Program-made: the position numbers and the translations under genes
In this document: positions 7,137 through 15,460 of the stretch, piece after piece
How the letters are laid out: every line of letters begins with the position of its first letter
Position numbering within the stretch: the first letter of the stretch is position 1
DNA from: a bacterium
Lineage (GTDB): Bacteria > Patescibacteriota > Minisyncoccia > Phycocordibacterales > Phycocordibacteraceae
Reading direction: 5' to 3'
Assembly: GCA_021813835.1 (NCBI GenBank)
Contig: JAKAJJ010000003.1
Location: 1-24,069 of the forward strand
DNA length: 24,069 nt
The notes under the pieces: model-generated
The model's input: only the letters and a program-made list of their open reading frames with translations
What the model was told of the DNA's origin: nothing
Databases searched by the model: none

Positions 7137-7309
7137 AACCGGTCTCAAAAATAATGGCCGAGCGAGAGCCGGATTTTTCGAGCGAGAATCGCCGGCGCAG
7201 ACTGAAACGTATCGAGATACGCTGAAGGCGAGCCGTTGCGGTTCGGAGCCGAAAAATCCGGTTCGTAGCGGCCACGCATTTCCAAAGGTTATTTTTGAGA
7301 CCGGTTCTA
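7134..7309. repeat. nested inverted-repeat element (MITE-like or large bidirectional stem-loop)
   Basis: The outer arms 7134-7154 and 7289-7309 are perfect 21-bp inverted repeats (core GAACCGGTCTCAAAAATAA). Inner arms 7169-7180 and 7250-7261 (CCGGATTTTTCG and its complement) are perfect 12-bp repeats. A small palindrome, CGTATCGAGATACG, sits near the centre. The element fills the gap between two convergent genes: the left arm includes the stop of the pseudouridine synthase and the right arm ends 3 bp from the stop of the surface protein. No coding potential was seen. It could terminate both genes or be a non-autonomous transposable element. Confidence 0.8.
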
Positions 7310-7312
7310 ACA

Positions 7313-9200
7313 CTATTGGACGATAGAATTAGCCGAGACGTATCCCGGGTCGGCCGGCGTTTCGGTCGTCGCCGGGGCGGCCGTCGCCGAGATCTGCGTG
7401 CCCGCAAAGCGGTCGTAGCCCGAGAAGGACGCGGCCCCGGTCAAGGCGGGCGCGCTGCCCTTCTGCGACGTCGACGGCGTAAAGGAGACCTGGAACGAAC
7501 CCTGCGCGCTTCCGCCCTGCGGGAAGTCGCCCGCATTCCACGTGACGGAGCGGGACGCGCCGTCGTAGGAGAAGGAGCCGGCGCCGGAGGTCTTTCCCGT
7601 ATAGGAAACGTAAGAAGGCAGGGTCGCCGTCATCGTGGCGCCGGCAAGAGCGCTTCCCAGGTCGCGCGCGCTCCAGACGACCGTATACGTCGTCGCCTGG
7701 TTGGCGCGCGGCGGAACGGGCCCCGTGTTCGCGAGCGTGCCCGACGCATGAAGGGCGGCGGCCGAAAGGACGACGGTGGTTTCCACTTTCGCGGTCTTCG
7801 TCACGGAGGCGTTCACCTGTTCCGGAACGTTCGCCTGCCCCACGCGCGTTCCCGACACCGAAATGGCGAAAGCGACGGAGGGCGACGCGGGAAGCGCATC
7901 CGCCGGCAGGGTCGAGAAGGTGAAGGTGCCGAGGCCCGTCGCGCCCGGGGGAAGCGACGCGAGCGACGGGTCGGTATCGCTGTCGAACACGACGGTATGC
8001 GTCGCGGACTGGTAGAAGCCGTTTGCCGTCTGGATGCTCGCGGGATCGACGGCGGAGCCCGAGACCGTCACGGCCACCGTCGCGTTCGTGACATTCGTCG
8101 CGAGCGTGTTGGCGTAGGAAAGAGTGACGGTCTGGAGGGAGCCGGGCGCGAGAACGAAGGTACCGGACGTGTCGCCGTTCACCGCAAGCGTCGTGCTGAT
8201 GAACGGCGCGGTTATCGTGACCGTCGCGTCCTGCGTCATATACGGCACCGCGATGGTCTGGTCGGACGGGCTGCTCGCCGTTCCCACGGTGAAATGGAAG
8301 ACGCGCTGTTCGTTGTCCTGTCCCGTGAGCGTGCCGGTAAGCGTGACGGTCTTCGTCGCGCCCGGGGGAAGCGTCCCGAGGAGAAACGCGGAATCGGAGA
8401 GCGGAAGCGAGGACGACGCGACCGAGAAGCCGAACGGGAATGCCGCGGAGAGGACGGCGTTCGCGAGCGGAACCGTCGCGTTGCTGCGAACGGTGAGCGC
8501 GAACGTGAGCGGCTTCCCGGACACGGCTTCGGAAAGCGAGTCGACCGAAAGGGAGAGCGGCGTCGAGGAAATGGCAAACGCGTAGGAGGTCTTCTTCACG
8601 AAGACGGCATTGCTGCCCGCCGTGCCGTAGGAAAGGGAAACCGGCATAGTAAGGGCTTGCCCCGCGGCGCCGAAAACGACCGCCTTCACCGAACGCATAA
8701 CGGTGGCGCCGGGCGCGATCTCGCCGAGATTCTCGGTATAGCGCGGATACGGCTGGAGCACGTTGTCGGCGCTCCGCGTGCCATCGGGGGAAATCGATCT
8801 CGAGCGTCGCGTTCTCGATGGCGACCGGATTCCGGTTCGTGATGGCGAGCGAGAGCGGGACGGTGTCGCCGCCGGCGATGGTCGTCGGCCCCTGGATGCC
8901 GATGTCGATCTTGTCGACCGAGACGGAGTTGCCGCCGAAGTAAAAGAAGTAGGCGGCGATGCCGAGCGCGACGAGGAAGAAGGCGAACGCGAACGCGAGG
9001 AAAAGCCCGGCGAGCCGCACATGGCGGTGGCCGAGGCGGGGGACGACGGGCGGCGGCGGCTTGTCGCCCCACTCATGCGGAACGGAACGCTCGTCGGCGC
9101 CGACGAGCGGTATGTCCATGGGGCGCGGCGCGGCATTCTGCGCATAGAGGCGCTCGCGGGCATGCTCAAGCGAGCTCACGTCGTCGGAGGAAGGGGGCAT
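7313..9200 (-). pseudogene. large membrane-anchored surface protein with DUF11-like repeats (1-nt frameshift)
   Basis: About 628 residues once repaired. An N-terminal cytoplasmic tail (1-62, Pro-rich) precedes one membrane helix at 63-88. An extracellular beta-rich region follows with repeated signatures of DUF11/CARDB-like domains: LAITNRNPVAIENATLEIDFP, LGEIAPGATV, LGTLPPGATKTVTL, LASLPPGATG, TYTVVWSARD. The reading frame shifts inside five G (plus strand 8786-8790): the first frame gives ...LEIDFP and, with one base removed, DGTRSADNVLQPYPRY continues cleanly for 490 residues. This could be a homopolymer error or phase variation. ATG 9200 is supported by TATACT ending 8 nt upstream. Role unknown; probably cell-surface structure or adhesion. 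Confidence 0.75.
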
Positions 9201-9208
9201 CGCGTACC

Positions 9209-9214
9209 AGTATA
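9209..9214 (-). promoter_or_regulatory. -10 element of the surface-protein gene
   Basis: TATACT on the minus strand ends 8 nt before ATG 9200, inside the 22-bp gap after recO. It supports the chosen start and suggests transcription separate from recO. Confidence 0.6.
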
Positions 9215-9222
9215 CAAGAGTA

Positions 9223-9792
9223 TCAGAGGCCCGACGCGGCGATGCCGCGATTGACGCGGGCGACGTATGCGGCGCGTTCGCGCGCAACCTCCGCGAGCGC
9301 GCCCGGCGTGAAGGCGCCTGCGCCGGCCGGAGCATCCCCGCCGTCGAGACCGAGGACGCGAAGCATAAAGAGCGCCGCGAGCACTTCGGCGGCATCGTGA
9401 AGCTCGGGGGGAAGCGTCGAAAGCGCGTCGAAAAATCCATACAGGATGGGAAACAGGGCGGCATCGCGCTCCTCCCCCGCAACAAGCCGCAACAGGAGTC
9501 CGGAGAACCGCGCCGCGCGAATGCGCGGCGCGGCGGCGCGCATGCCCCGGAACCTGTTCTCGGCGAGAACGGCGCCGGCGACGCGCCATTCTTCTTTCCC
9601 CCGCACGAGGACGAGGTCGCTCTCGGCGAACGTCGCGAGCGCGGCGGCGAGCTTCGCCCCCGGGCGGCGCAGGCCCTGCGCCCGCGCGCGCACGAGGCCG
9701 AGGTCGGCGGTGAGAAGCGCGAGGAGGACGTTCGCTTCGCCGAGCGGGGAACGGAAAAGCACGATGCCCCGCGTTTCGTACTTATGTCTCAC
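9223..9792 (-). CDS. recO: DNA repair protein RecO, short form
   Basis: A 189-residue protein. The N-terminal OB-fold reads YETRGIVLFRSPLGEANVLLALLTADLGLVRARAQGLRR (5-43), a strong RecO signature. A helical region follows. Typical RecO is about 230-250 residues and often has a Cys4 zinc site; here there are no Cys residues and the C terminus is short. RecO loads RecA on SSB-coated single-stranded DNA with RecR. The GTG start overlaps the ileS stop by 11 nt, so it is probably translationally coupled. Confidence 0.88.
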   Translation of the reverse strand: MRHKYETRGIVLFRSPLGEANVLLALLTADLGLVRARAQGLRRPGAKLAAALATFAESDLVLVRGKEEWRVAGAVLAENRFRGMRAAAPRIRAARFSGLLLRLVAGEERDAALFPILYGFFDALSTLPPELHDAAEVLAALFMLRVLGLDGGDAPAGAGAFTPGALAEVARERAAYVARVNRGIAASGL

Positions 9793-12700
9793 GGACGATG
9801 TCGAACCGCGCCGAACCGGTTGAGAGTTCGACCGCGTACTTCCCTTCCAGACGCATTTCGGGATGCACGACGTCCTTCGGCGAAAGATTTTCGCTCTTGC
9901 GCGCCTCGGCGACCGCGCGCGCGAGTTCGCGCGCGTCGCCCTCCCCCACGAGTTCCGGCGTGAGCGCCGTGTCGAGCGCGAGCGCGCTCGCGCGCGTCTC
10001 GACGCGCTTCACGTTCACCTCCTCGGCGAGGATCTGCGCGAGTTCGGCGGGAAGGTCGTCCGGGACCGAGAGCTTCGCGAGCGGCTGGCGCACCTTGATG
10101 CCTGCTTTCTGGCGCACCTCATGCGCCTCCGACGCGAGCGCGCGCACGCGCTCCATATCCGACAGGAGCTTCGTGTCGACGCCGCGCTTCCGGAATGCGA
10201 ACGTCCAGGCGCGGCCCCACGACGGCCACTCGGCCAAGTGCACGCTTTCCGGATCGTCCGCGGCGCGAACCGCCTGGAATACTTCTTCCGCGAGAAATGG
10301 CGTTGCTGGAGCCATAATGAGCGCAAACGTGTAAAGCACGTGCCGAAGCGTCGCAAGCGCCGCGCGTCTGTCAGCACTGCCCTCCTTGAACCGATCGCGC
10401 GAACGGCGCACGTACCACGCGGAGAGGTCGTCAATGAACGGCACGAGCGGCCGGGATGCAGAATTGAGTTCGTACGTCTCATATCCTTTCGTCGTCTCCG
10501 CGACAAGCGCATCGAGGCGCGCGAGTATCCAGCGATCAAGCGCATTGGTGCTCGTGCGCGCTCCCGGCGTGCCGTCGTTATGCAGTTCGTAGAACGCGCG
10601 CACGTTCCGGAGACGTCCGATATTCTTCTTCGCAACCTCATCCACGCCGCTTTCCGAGAACGCCAGGTTCTCCGCCTGTACGACAGGCGATAAGAGGAGA
10701 TAGAGGCGGAGCGCATCGGCACCGTGCTGTTCAACGATATGCATCGGATCCGGGTAGTTCTGGAGTCGCTTTGACATTTTCTTCCCGTCTTCGGCGAGCA
10801 CAATGCCGTTCACAATGACATTCTGAAAGGCGTTTTTGTGAAAGAGCGCGCCCGCGAGTACGTGGAGATAGTAGAACCACGCGCGCGTCTGGTCGATGCC
10901 CTCCGCAATGAACTGAGCCGGGTAGGTCTTCTCGAACCGCTTCCTGTTCTCGAACGGATAATGTACCTGAGCGTACGGCATCGAACCCGAGTCGAACCAG
11001 GTATCGAGCACGTCGGGAACGCGTAGGAGCGGTTCGCCTTTCTCGTTCACGAATTCCATCTCGTCGATGTACGGCAAGTGCAAATCGAGCTCGTAGTTTT
11101 CATTGTGCGGGAGCGGAACGAAATCGAGCGGGTGCACCGCGCCTGTTTTGAAATCGGACGTGCGCGCGACCTCCGCGATGACGCGCTTGTCGCCGCCCCG
11201 CGCGAGAGTCGCGAGCGATTCGAGGCCGATGCTGTGCGTCACGATGAGGATGCGCTTCCCCGAAACCGACGATTCGAGATCATAGATGAACGAGCCGAAG
11301 CGGCGCTTCACGTCGGCATAGCTTTCTCCGCCCGGAAAGGATTCCGTGAAGTCCGGAGCGCGCGTATCGCGATACGCGACGAATTCCGAAAATGGCTTTC
11401 CGGAGAGTTCGCCGAAATCGAGCTCGCGCAGGCGGTCGTCGTAGACGACCGCCTGCGGCGGGATGCCGAGCGCGTCCGCCACGAGTTCCGCCGTTTCCCG
11501 CGTGCGCAGGAACGGCGACGCGTAAATGGCGTCGATGCCGGCGCGGGCGAGTTTCCGGGCGGTCGTGCGCACTTCCTCCCTCCCCCGCTCGGTGAGGTTA
11601 TTGCTCGTCGGGTCGGAACTCACGATATTTTTCACGTTCTTCTCGCTCTCGCCGTGCCGCATCATAAAATACGCGTTCCCGGACTTCTTCGTATGCCGCT
11701 TGAGCTCGTCCACCGAACCGATGACCGTGAGATTTCCCTTCCCATCCTTCCAGATGGGAATGGCGCTCGCCCAGAACCGCTGGCGGGAGATTGACCAGTC
11801 GCGCGCGCCGTCAAGCCAATTCCCCCACCGGCCCTCTTTGATGTGCGCAGGCGACCACGAGATGCGTTTCGCATTCTCGATAAGGTTTCCCTTTATCTTC
11901 GTCACCGCCACGAACCACGACGAGGTTGCGTAGTTGAGGAGCGGCGTCTCGCAGCGCCAGCAGTGCGGGTACGCGTGCGTGATGTTCTCCTTCGCGAAAA
12001 GCAAGCCGTGTTCCTGCAGGTACTTGAGTACCGCGATATCCGTCCCGAGGCGGACAGCATCATCGTCCGAGCGCGGCTTCACTTCCCTGCCGGCGAAGGC
12101 GGTCACCTCCGGTTTCATCGTGCCGTCTCCATTCACGTGCTGCACGAACGGCAAGTCATATTTCTTGAGCAGTTCCCAGTCGTCCGCGCCGAACGCCGGC
12201 GCTTCATGCGCGATGCCGGTACCGTCCTCTGCCGTCACGAAATCCGCCGCGTACACTTTCCAGCCGTTCTTGCGATTCTTGAGCGACGGGTCATTCGCGT
12301 AATAGTCGAAGAGCGGCTCGTATTCGAGACCGACGAGGTCGACACCCTTCACCCGTTTTTCGATTGTGTGTTCAAGTACTGGTCCGAGATATCTTTCAAC
12401 GGAGATAGTTTTCGATATCTCGGTTTCTCGAGAGACAACGTACTCGATATCCTTTCCTACCGCGAGCGCGACGTTCCCGGGCAACGTCCACGGCGTCGTC
12501 GTCCACGCGAGCAGATATACGTCACCCGAGAGGCCGATCTTCTCCGGATGCTTCAGCTTGAATTTCACCGTCACCGCAATGTCCTTCACGTCCTTATATC
12601 CCTCCGCGACCTCTTGCTGAGATAATGTCGTTTCGCAGCGCGGGCAGATATGCATCGAGCGGTAGTCCTCGTACACGAGCCCTTTGTCGTAGACCTGCTT

Positions 12701-13177
12701 GAACACCCACCACACGCTTTCCATAAATGACGCGTCCATCGTACGATACGCGTGCTCCATATCGACGAAGCGGCCGATGCGCGGGATGAACGTCTTCCAG
12801 TAATCGACGTACTCGAGCACCTTGCTCCGGCATTGTTCGTTGAATTTCTCGATGCCGTAATCCTCGATGTCTTTTTTGTGCTTGAAACCGAGCTCCTTTT
12901 CGACGATGTTCTCGATCGGGAGGCCGTGCGTGTCCCACCCCCAGATGCGCGGCACGCGGTATCCGCGCATCGTCCAGAACCGCGGCACGACATCCTTGAT
13001 GACGCTCGCGACGATGTGGCCGTAGTGGGGCGTGCCGGTGGCGAAGGGCGGCCCGTCATAAAAAACGTATTCACCCTTCGGCGCCGGCTTTGCGAGCGTT
13101 TTTTCGAAGATTTTCTCGCGCTTCCAAAAGGCGAGCACCTCCTCCTCGCGCTTCGCGGCCTCCGACTTCTCTGCCAT
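9782..13177 (-). CDS. ileS: isoleucyl-tRNA synthetase with an internal histidine-phosphatase domain
   Basis: An 1131-residue class I synthetase. The HIGH motif is HYGH at 51-54 in PPFATGTPHYGHI. The editing domain shows TTTPWTLPGN (226-235) and GTGIAHEAPAFG (319-330). KMSKR is at 800-804. The HYGH/KMSKR context resembles the eukaryotic-like IleRS2 type. Between IGSVDEL (487-492) and DLHLPYID (698-705) lies an inserted domain of about 195 residues with all hallmarks of the histidine phosphatase (phosphoglycerate-mutase-like) superfamily: RHGE (507-510), LTERGREEV (528-536), SPFLRTRETA (554-563), LRELDFGELSG, and VTHS with His648. The frame is uninterrupted, so this is a true fusion. Start ATG 13177; TAGGAT ends 8 nt upstream. 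Coding use matches its neighbours. Confidence 0.96.
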   Translation of the reverse strand: MAEKSEAAKREEEVLAFWKREKIFEKTLAKPAPKGEYVFYDGPPFATGTPHYGHIVASVIKDVVPRFWTMRGYRVPRIWGWDTHGLPIENIVEKELGFKHKKDIEDYGIEKFNEQCRSKVLEYVDYWKTFIPRIGRFVDMEHAYRTMDASFMESVWWVFKQVYDKGLVYEDYRSMHICPRCETTLSQQEVAEGYKDVKDIAVTVKFKLKHPEKIGLSGDVYLLAWTTTPWTLPGNVALAVGKDIEYVVSRETEISKTISVERYLGPVLEHTIEKRVKGVDLVGLEYEPLFDYYANDPSLKNRKNGWKVYAADFVTAEDGTGIAHEAPAFGADDWELLKKYDLPFVQHVNGDGTMKPEVTAFAGREVKPRSDDDAVRLGTDIAVLKYLQEHGLLFAKENITHAYPHCWRCETPLLNYATSSWFVAVTKIKGNLIENAKRISWSPAHIKEGRWGNWLDGARDWSISRQRFWASAIPIWKDGKGNLTVIGSVDELKRHTKKSGNAYFMMRHGESEKNVKNIVSSDPTSNNLTERGREEVRTTARKLARAGIDAIYASPFLRTRETAELVADALGIPPQAVVYDDRLRELDFGELSGKPFSEFVAYRDTRAPDFTESFPGGESYADVKRRFGSFIYDLESSVSGKRILIVTHSIGLESLATLARGGDKRVIAEVARTSDFKTGAVHPLDFVPLPHNENYELDLHLPYIDEMEFVNEKGEPLLRVPDVLDTWFDSGSMPYAQVHYPFENRKRFEKTYPAQFIAEGIDQTRAWFYYLHVLAGALFHKNAFQNVIVNGIVLAEDGKKMSKRLQNYPDPMHIVEQHGADALRLYLLLSPVVQAENLAFSESGVDEVAKKNIGRLRNVRAFYELHNDGTPGARTSTNALDRWILARLDALVAETTKGYETYELNSASRPLVPFIDDLSAWYVRRSRDRFKEGSADRRAALATLRHVLYTFALIMAPATPFLAEEVFQAVRAADDPESVHLAEWPSWGRAWTFAFRKRGVDTKLLSDMERVRALASEAHEVRQKAGIKVRQPLAKLSVPDDLPAELAQILAEEVNVKRVETRASALALDTALTPELVGEGDARELARAVAEARKSENLSPKDVVHPEMRLEGKYAVELSTGSARFDIVRET
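11096..11692 (-). other. histidine-phosphatase domain inserted in IleRS
   Basis: Residues about 496-694 of IleRS. The phosphohistidine nucleophile would be His508 (RHGE), with Arg507, Arg558, Glu585 and His648 completing the usual pocket. It replaces the short linker that normally joins the SVEEL and DLHR(P/H)ID segments of IleRS. All catalytic positions I can align are present, so phosphatase activity is possible; the substrate is unknown. Confidence 0.9.
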
Positions 13178-13185
13178 ATCCGCCT

Positions 13186-13191
13186 ATCCTA
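13186..13191 (-). promoter_or_regulatory. possible -10 element of ileS
   Basis: TAGGAT on the minus strand ends 8 nt before ATG 13177, in the 25-bp gap after argS. It matches the window's usual spacing but not the TATACT consensus. Confidence 0.35.
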
Positions 13192-13202
13192 GTACATTTC
13201 CC

Positions 13203-14852
13203 TCACATTTTCTCGGGCGCGGGGATGCCGAGGAGCCGGAGACCGTTGGCGAGCGTGTGCGCGAGCGCGCGGGTGAGCCGCTGCTTGTACGCTTCTTCGG
13301 GAGAGCCGAGAACCTGCTCCTTCGCGTAAAACGCGTTCCATTCTCCCGCGAGTTCGGTGAGGTACGTGACGAGGAGGTTCGGCGCGCACTCGCGCGCCGC
13401 GCGCGCGGCTACTTCCGGATAGTGGACGAGGAGCCGCTCGACGGCGTACGGCGCGGCCGGTTCATCCGTACCGTTCCCCTCGCCTCCTCCGTACGCGAGG
13501 ATCTTCTTCGCGCGCACGAGCGCGTACTGCAGATAGGGCCCTGAGTCGCCCGCAAGCGACAGCGATTTCTCCGGATCGAAGATGATGTCCTGCCCGGGCG
13601 CCTGCCGCAGGATCATATATTTGACGGCGCCCACGGCGACCTGCTCGGCGATGAGCGGATCAGGATTCTTCTCGCGCACGAGATGCGTCACGTCCTCGAG
13701 AAAACCGGCCGCCGTAATGACGTTCCCCGCGCGCGAGGACATCTTGCCGCTCGCGAGCCGGAGGAAGCCATGCGCGACGTGCCGCGTTTTCGCGGCGATG
13801 AGCGGCGCGAGCTCCCCGAGCGCCGCAAGCACCGTCTTGAAGCGGCCCGTCTGCTCGCTGCCGGTCACGATGACGACGCGGCTGTTCGGCCAGCGCTCTT
13901 CCTTGAGGAACGCGAGGCCGATGTCCTTCGCCTCGTAGGTCGGCGTGCCGTGGCCCGTGATGAACACCATCGTGTGCACGCCCTTCGCCGTCCCGTCGTA
14001 AATCACCGCGCCGCCGCTCTCCTTGAAGATGCCTTTCGCGAGGCCGTCTTTGACGATGCGCAGGCCGCTCCCGACCGTGTCGCTGTCGAAAAACGTGAAA
14101 TCGAACTTCGTGCCGAATATGCGCCAGAGACGCCCGAACTCCTCCATCGAAACATCGCGGCCTTTGCGCCAGAGCGCCATAAGGGCGCGATCCTCTCCCC
14201 GATAGAGCTCTTGGTTGAGCGCGTCGATTTCCTGTTTCGCCTGCGGATCGTCCTCGTACGCGCGGGAGCCCTCGGCGTACGCTTCGCCGATCTCTTTCGC
14301 GCTCTCGGGCTCGGCGACGCCGCGCCGGCGGAGCGCCCAGAGCGCCTTCGCCACGTGCGGTCCGACGTCGCCGCCGAAGGTATCGCGGGCGACGGCGGCG
14401 CCGGCGTTCTCGGCGAGGCGCGACAGCGCCTCGCCGATGACGGAACCCATCAGATGCCCGAGGTGCATCTCCTTGAACGGGTTGGGGTTGCCGTATTCGG
14501 CGAAAACGCGCTGCCCTTCTTCGGCACTCCCCTTTCCCCACTCCTCGCCCTTCGCGTCCGCCTCGGCGACGAGCGCCGCGACCGCATCCCCGGAGAGCGC
14601 GATGTTGACGAACCCGGGCCCGGCGACGTCCGTCCGCTCGACCGATTCGCCGAGCGAACGCGCGAGGTGGCGCGCGAGTTCGTCCGCGAGTTCGCGCGGA
14701 TTCTTCCCGAGCACTTTTGCCGCTGCGAGCGCGGCATTTGTCGCATAATCCCCGTGCGCGGGGTCGCTCGGCCGTTCAACCGCAAACGCAATATCCGGCG
14801 CGCCCGCCTCTTCCAGCGCCTCGCCGACCGCTTTTCGGATCCGCTCCTCCAT
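13203..14852 (-). CDS. argS: arginyl-tRNA synthetase
   Basis: A 549-residue class I synthetase. An Arg-tRNA-type N-terminal domain is followed by VFAEYGNPNPFKEMHLGHLMGS with HLGH at 130-133. KMSSR is at 370-374 in ASGKMSSRAGN. A helical anticodon-binding domain ends with LANGLRLLGIPAPEKM. I chose ATG 14852, giving MEERIRK, rather than ATG 14876, because the extra eight codons contain a perfect TATACT box ending 7 nt before 14852. It attaches arginine to tRNA-Arg. ileS follows 25 bp downstream on the same strand. Confidence 0.95.
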   Translation of the reverse strand: MEERIRKAVGEALEEAGAPDIAFAVERPSDPAHGDYATNAALAAAKVLGKNPRELADELARHLARSLGESVERTDVAGPGFVNIALSGDAVAALVAEADAKGEEWGKGSAEEGQRVFAEYGNPNPFKEMHLGHLMGSVIGEALSRLAENAGAAVARDTFGGDVGPHVAKALWALRRRGVAEPESAKEIGEAYAEGSRAYEDDPQAKQEIDALNQELYRGEDRALMALWRKGRDVSMEEFGRLWRIFGTKFDFTFFDSDTVGSGLRIVKDGLAKGIFKESGGAVIYDGTAKGVHTMVFITGHGTPTYEAKDIGLAFLKEERWPNSRVVIVTGSEQTGRFKTVLAALGELAPLIAAKTRHVAHGFLRLASGKMSSRAGNVITAAGFLEDVTHLVREKNPDPLIAEQVAVGAVKYMILRQAPGQDIIFDPEKSLSLAGDSGPYLQYALVRAKKILAYGGGEGNGTDEPAAPYAVERLLVHYPEVAARAARECAPNLLVTYLTELAGEWNAFYAKEQVLGSPEEAYKQRLTRALAHTLANGLRLLGIPAPEKM

Positions 14853-14859
14853 GGGGAAA

Positions 14860-14865
14860 AGTATA
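14860..14865 (-). promoter_or_regulatory. -10 element of argS
   Basis: TATACT on the minus strand ends 7 nt before ATG 14852 and decides the start choice. The palindrome at 14901-14920 lies about 35 bp further upstream. Confidence 0.6.
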
Positions 14866-14900
14866 CCAGTCCGCATTCATCTCATGCGGGAACGATTAAA

Positions 14901-14920
14901 GGGTATGATATATCATACCC
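14901..14920. promoter_or_regulatory. perfect 20-bp palindrome, probable operator
   Basis: GGGTATGATATATCATACCC is its own reverse complement. It overlaps the 3' end of the TrpR-like gene (stop TGA at 14913-14915) and lies upstream of argS. The same core recurs at 15375-15394 upstream of the regulator. A TATGAT hexamer occurs on both strands within it. Confidence 0.65.
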
Positions 14921-15347
14921 TCGGCCCGGATAGTGATTTGCCGAGGAACTTCCAACGACCCTTGCCGGCGCGCGGCGGCATACCGAAATGAATGACACGG
15001 ATGAGCTCATCCACGAATGCCTCTTTTTTGAAATGTCTTGTATGGTCGCGCGCATAGCGGGCTATCTCGTCGTACTTCCCCGCCTTCATATCCTTCCAAA
15101 TGCGCACCGCGGTCTGCCGCGAGATCCCAAGCGCGTCTTCGATCTGCGTAAATGAATATCCACGAACCAAAAGGACGACGCTGGCGAGGCGCTTTGCGAG
15201 CATGACCCGCTCAGTCTGAGAGAGGAGCTCGTTCGCCAGAATACGCGCCTCGCCTTTGGTGCGCGCAAGAGATAGGAATATCAGGAATTGATCCGCGAGC
15301 TCTGTCGCGACTTCCTTCTTTATTTTCTTTTTTGAGATATGGGGCAT
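14913..15347 (-). CDS. TrpR/YerC-YecD-like DNA-binding regulator
   Basis: A 144-residue protein with a Lys-rich N terminus (ISKKKIKKEV). The central region, LLSQTERVMLAKRLASVVLLVRGYSFTQIEDALGISRQTAVRIWKDMKAGKYDE (about 41-94), matches the Trp-repressor-like YerC/YecD family, with a helix-turn-helix at about 60-87. It is about 40 residues longer than TrpR, with a basic C-terminal extension. The gene is bracketed by two near-identical palindromes, one upstream of its start and one over its stop, so autoregulation is likely and argS may also be controlled. No trp genes are present. The ligand, if any, is unknown. Confidence 0.88.
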   Translation of the reverse strand: MPHISKKKIKKEVATELADQFLIFLSLARTKGEARILANELLSQTERVMLAKRLASVVLLVRGYSFTQIEDALGISRQTAVRIWKDMKAGKYDEIARYARDHTRHFKKEAFVDELIRVIHFGMPPRAGKGRWKFLGKSLSGPRV

Positions 15348-15374
15348 GTACGTGTGGTTAAGAATGTACGATGC

Positions 15375-15394
15375 TGGTGTGATATATCATACCA
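15375..15394. promoter_or_regulatory. near-perfect palindrome upstream of the TrpR-like gene
   Basis: TGGTGTGATATATCATACCA differs from a perfect palindrome at one base pair. It centres about 37 bp before ATG 15347. A TACATT hexamer (minus strand, 15363-15368) could be the -10. The shared GATATATC core with 14901-14920 suggests one regulator. Confidence 0.65.
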
Positions 15395-15460
15395 TTATTC
15401 CGACCCCGGGCGAGCGCATGCGAAACTAAAAAATACCGCGTTCCGGCGGAGGCATCGGGG

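Noticed and set aside
7295..8842. 515-residue plus-strand open frame
   Set aside because: Antisense to the surface-protein gene; Arg/Gly-rich with no family motif, typical of high-GC shadow frames.
13683..14933. 416-residue plus-strand frame
   Set aside because: Antisense to argS, with no recognisable motif.
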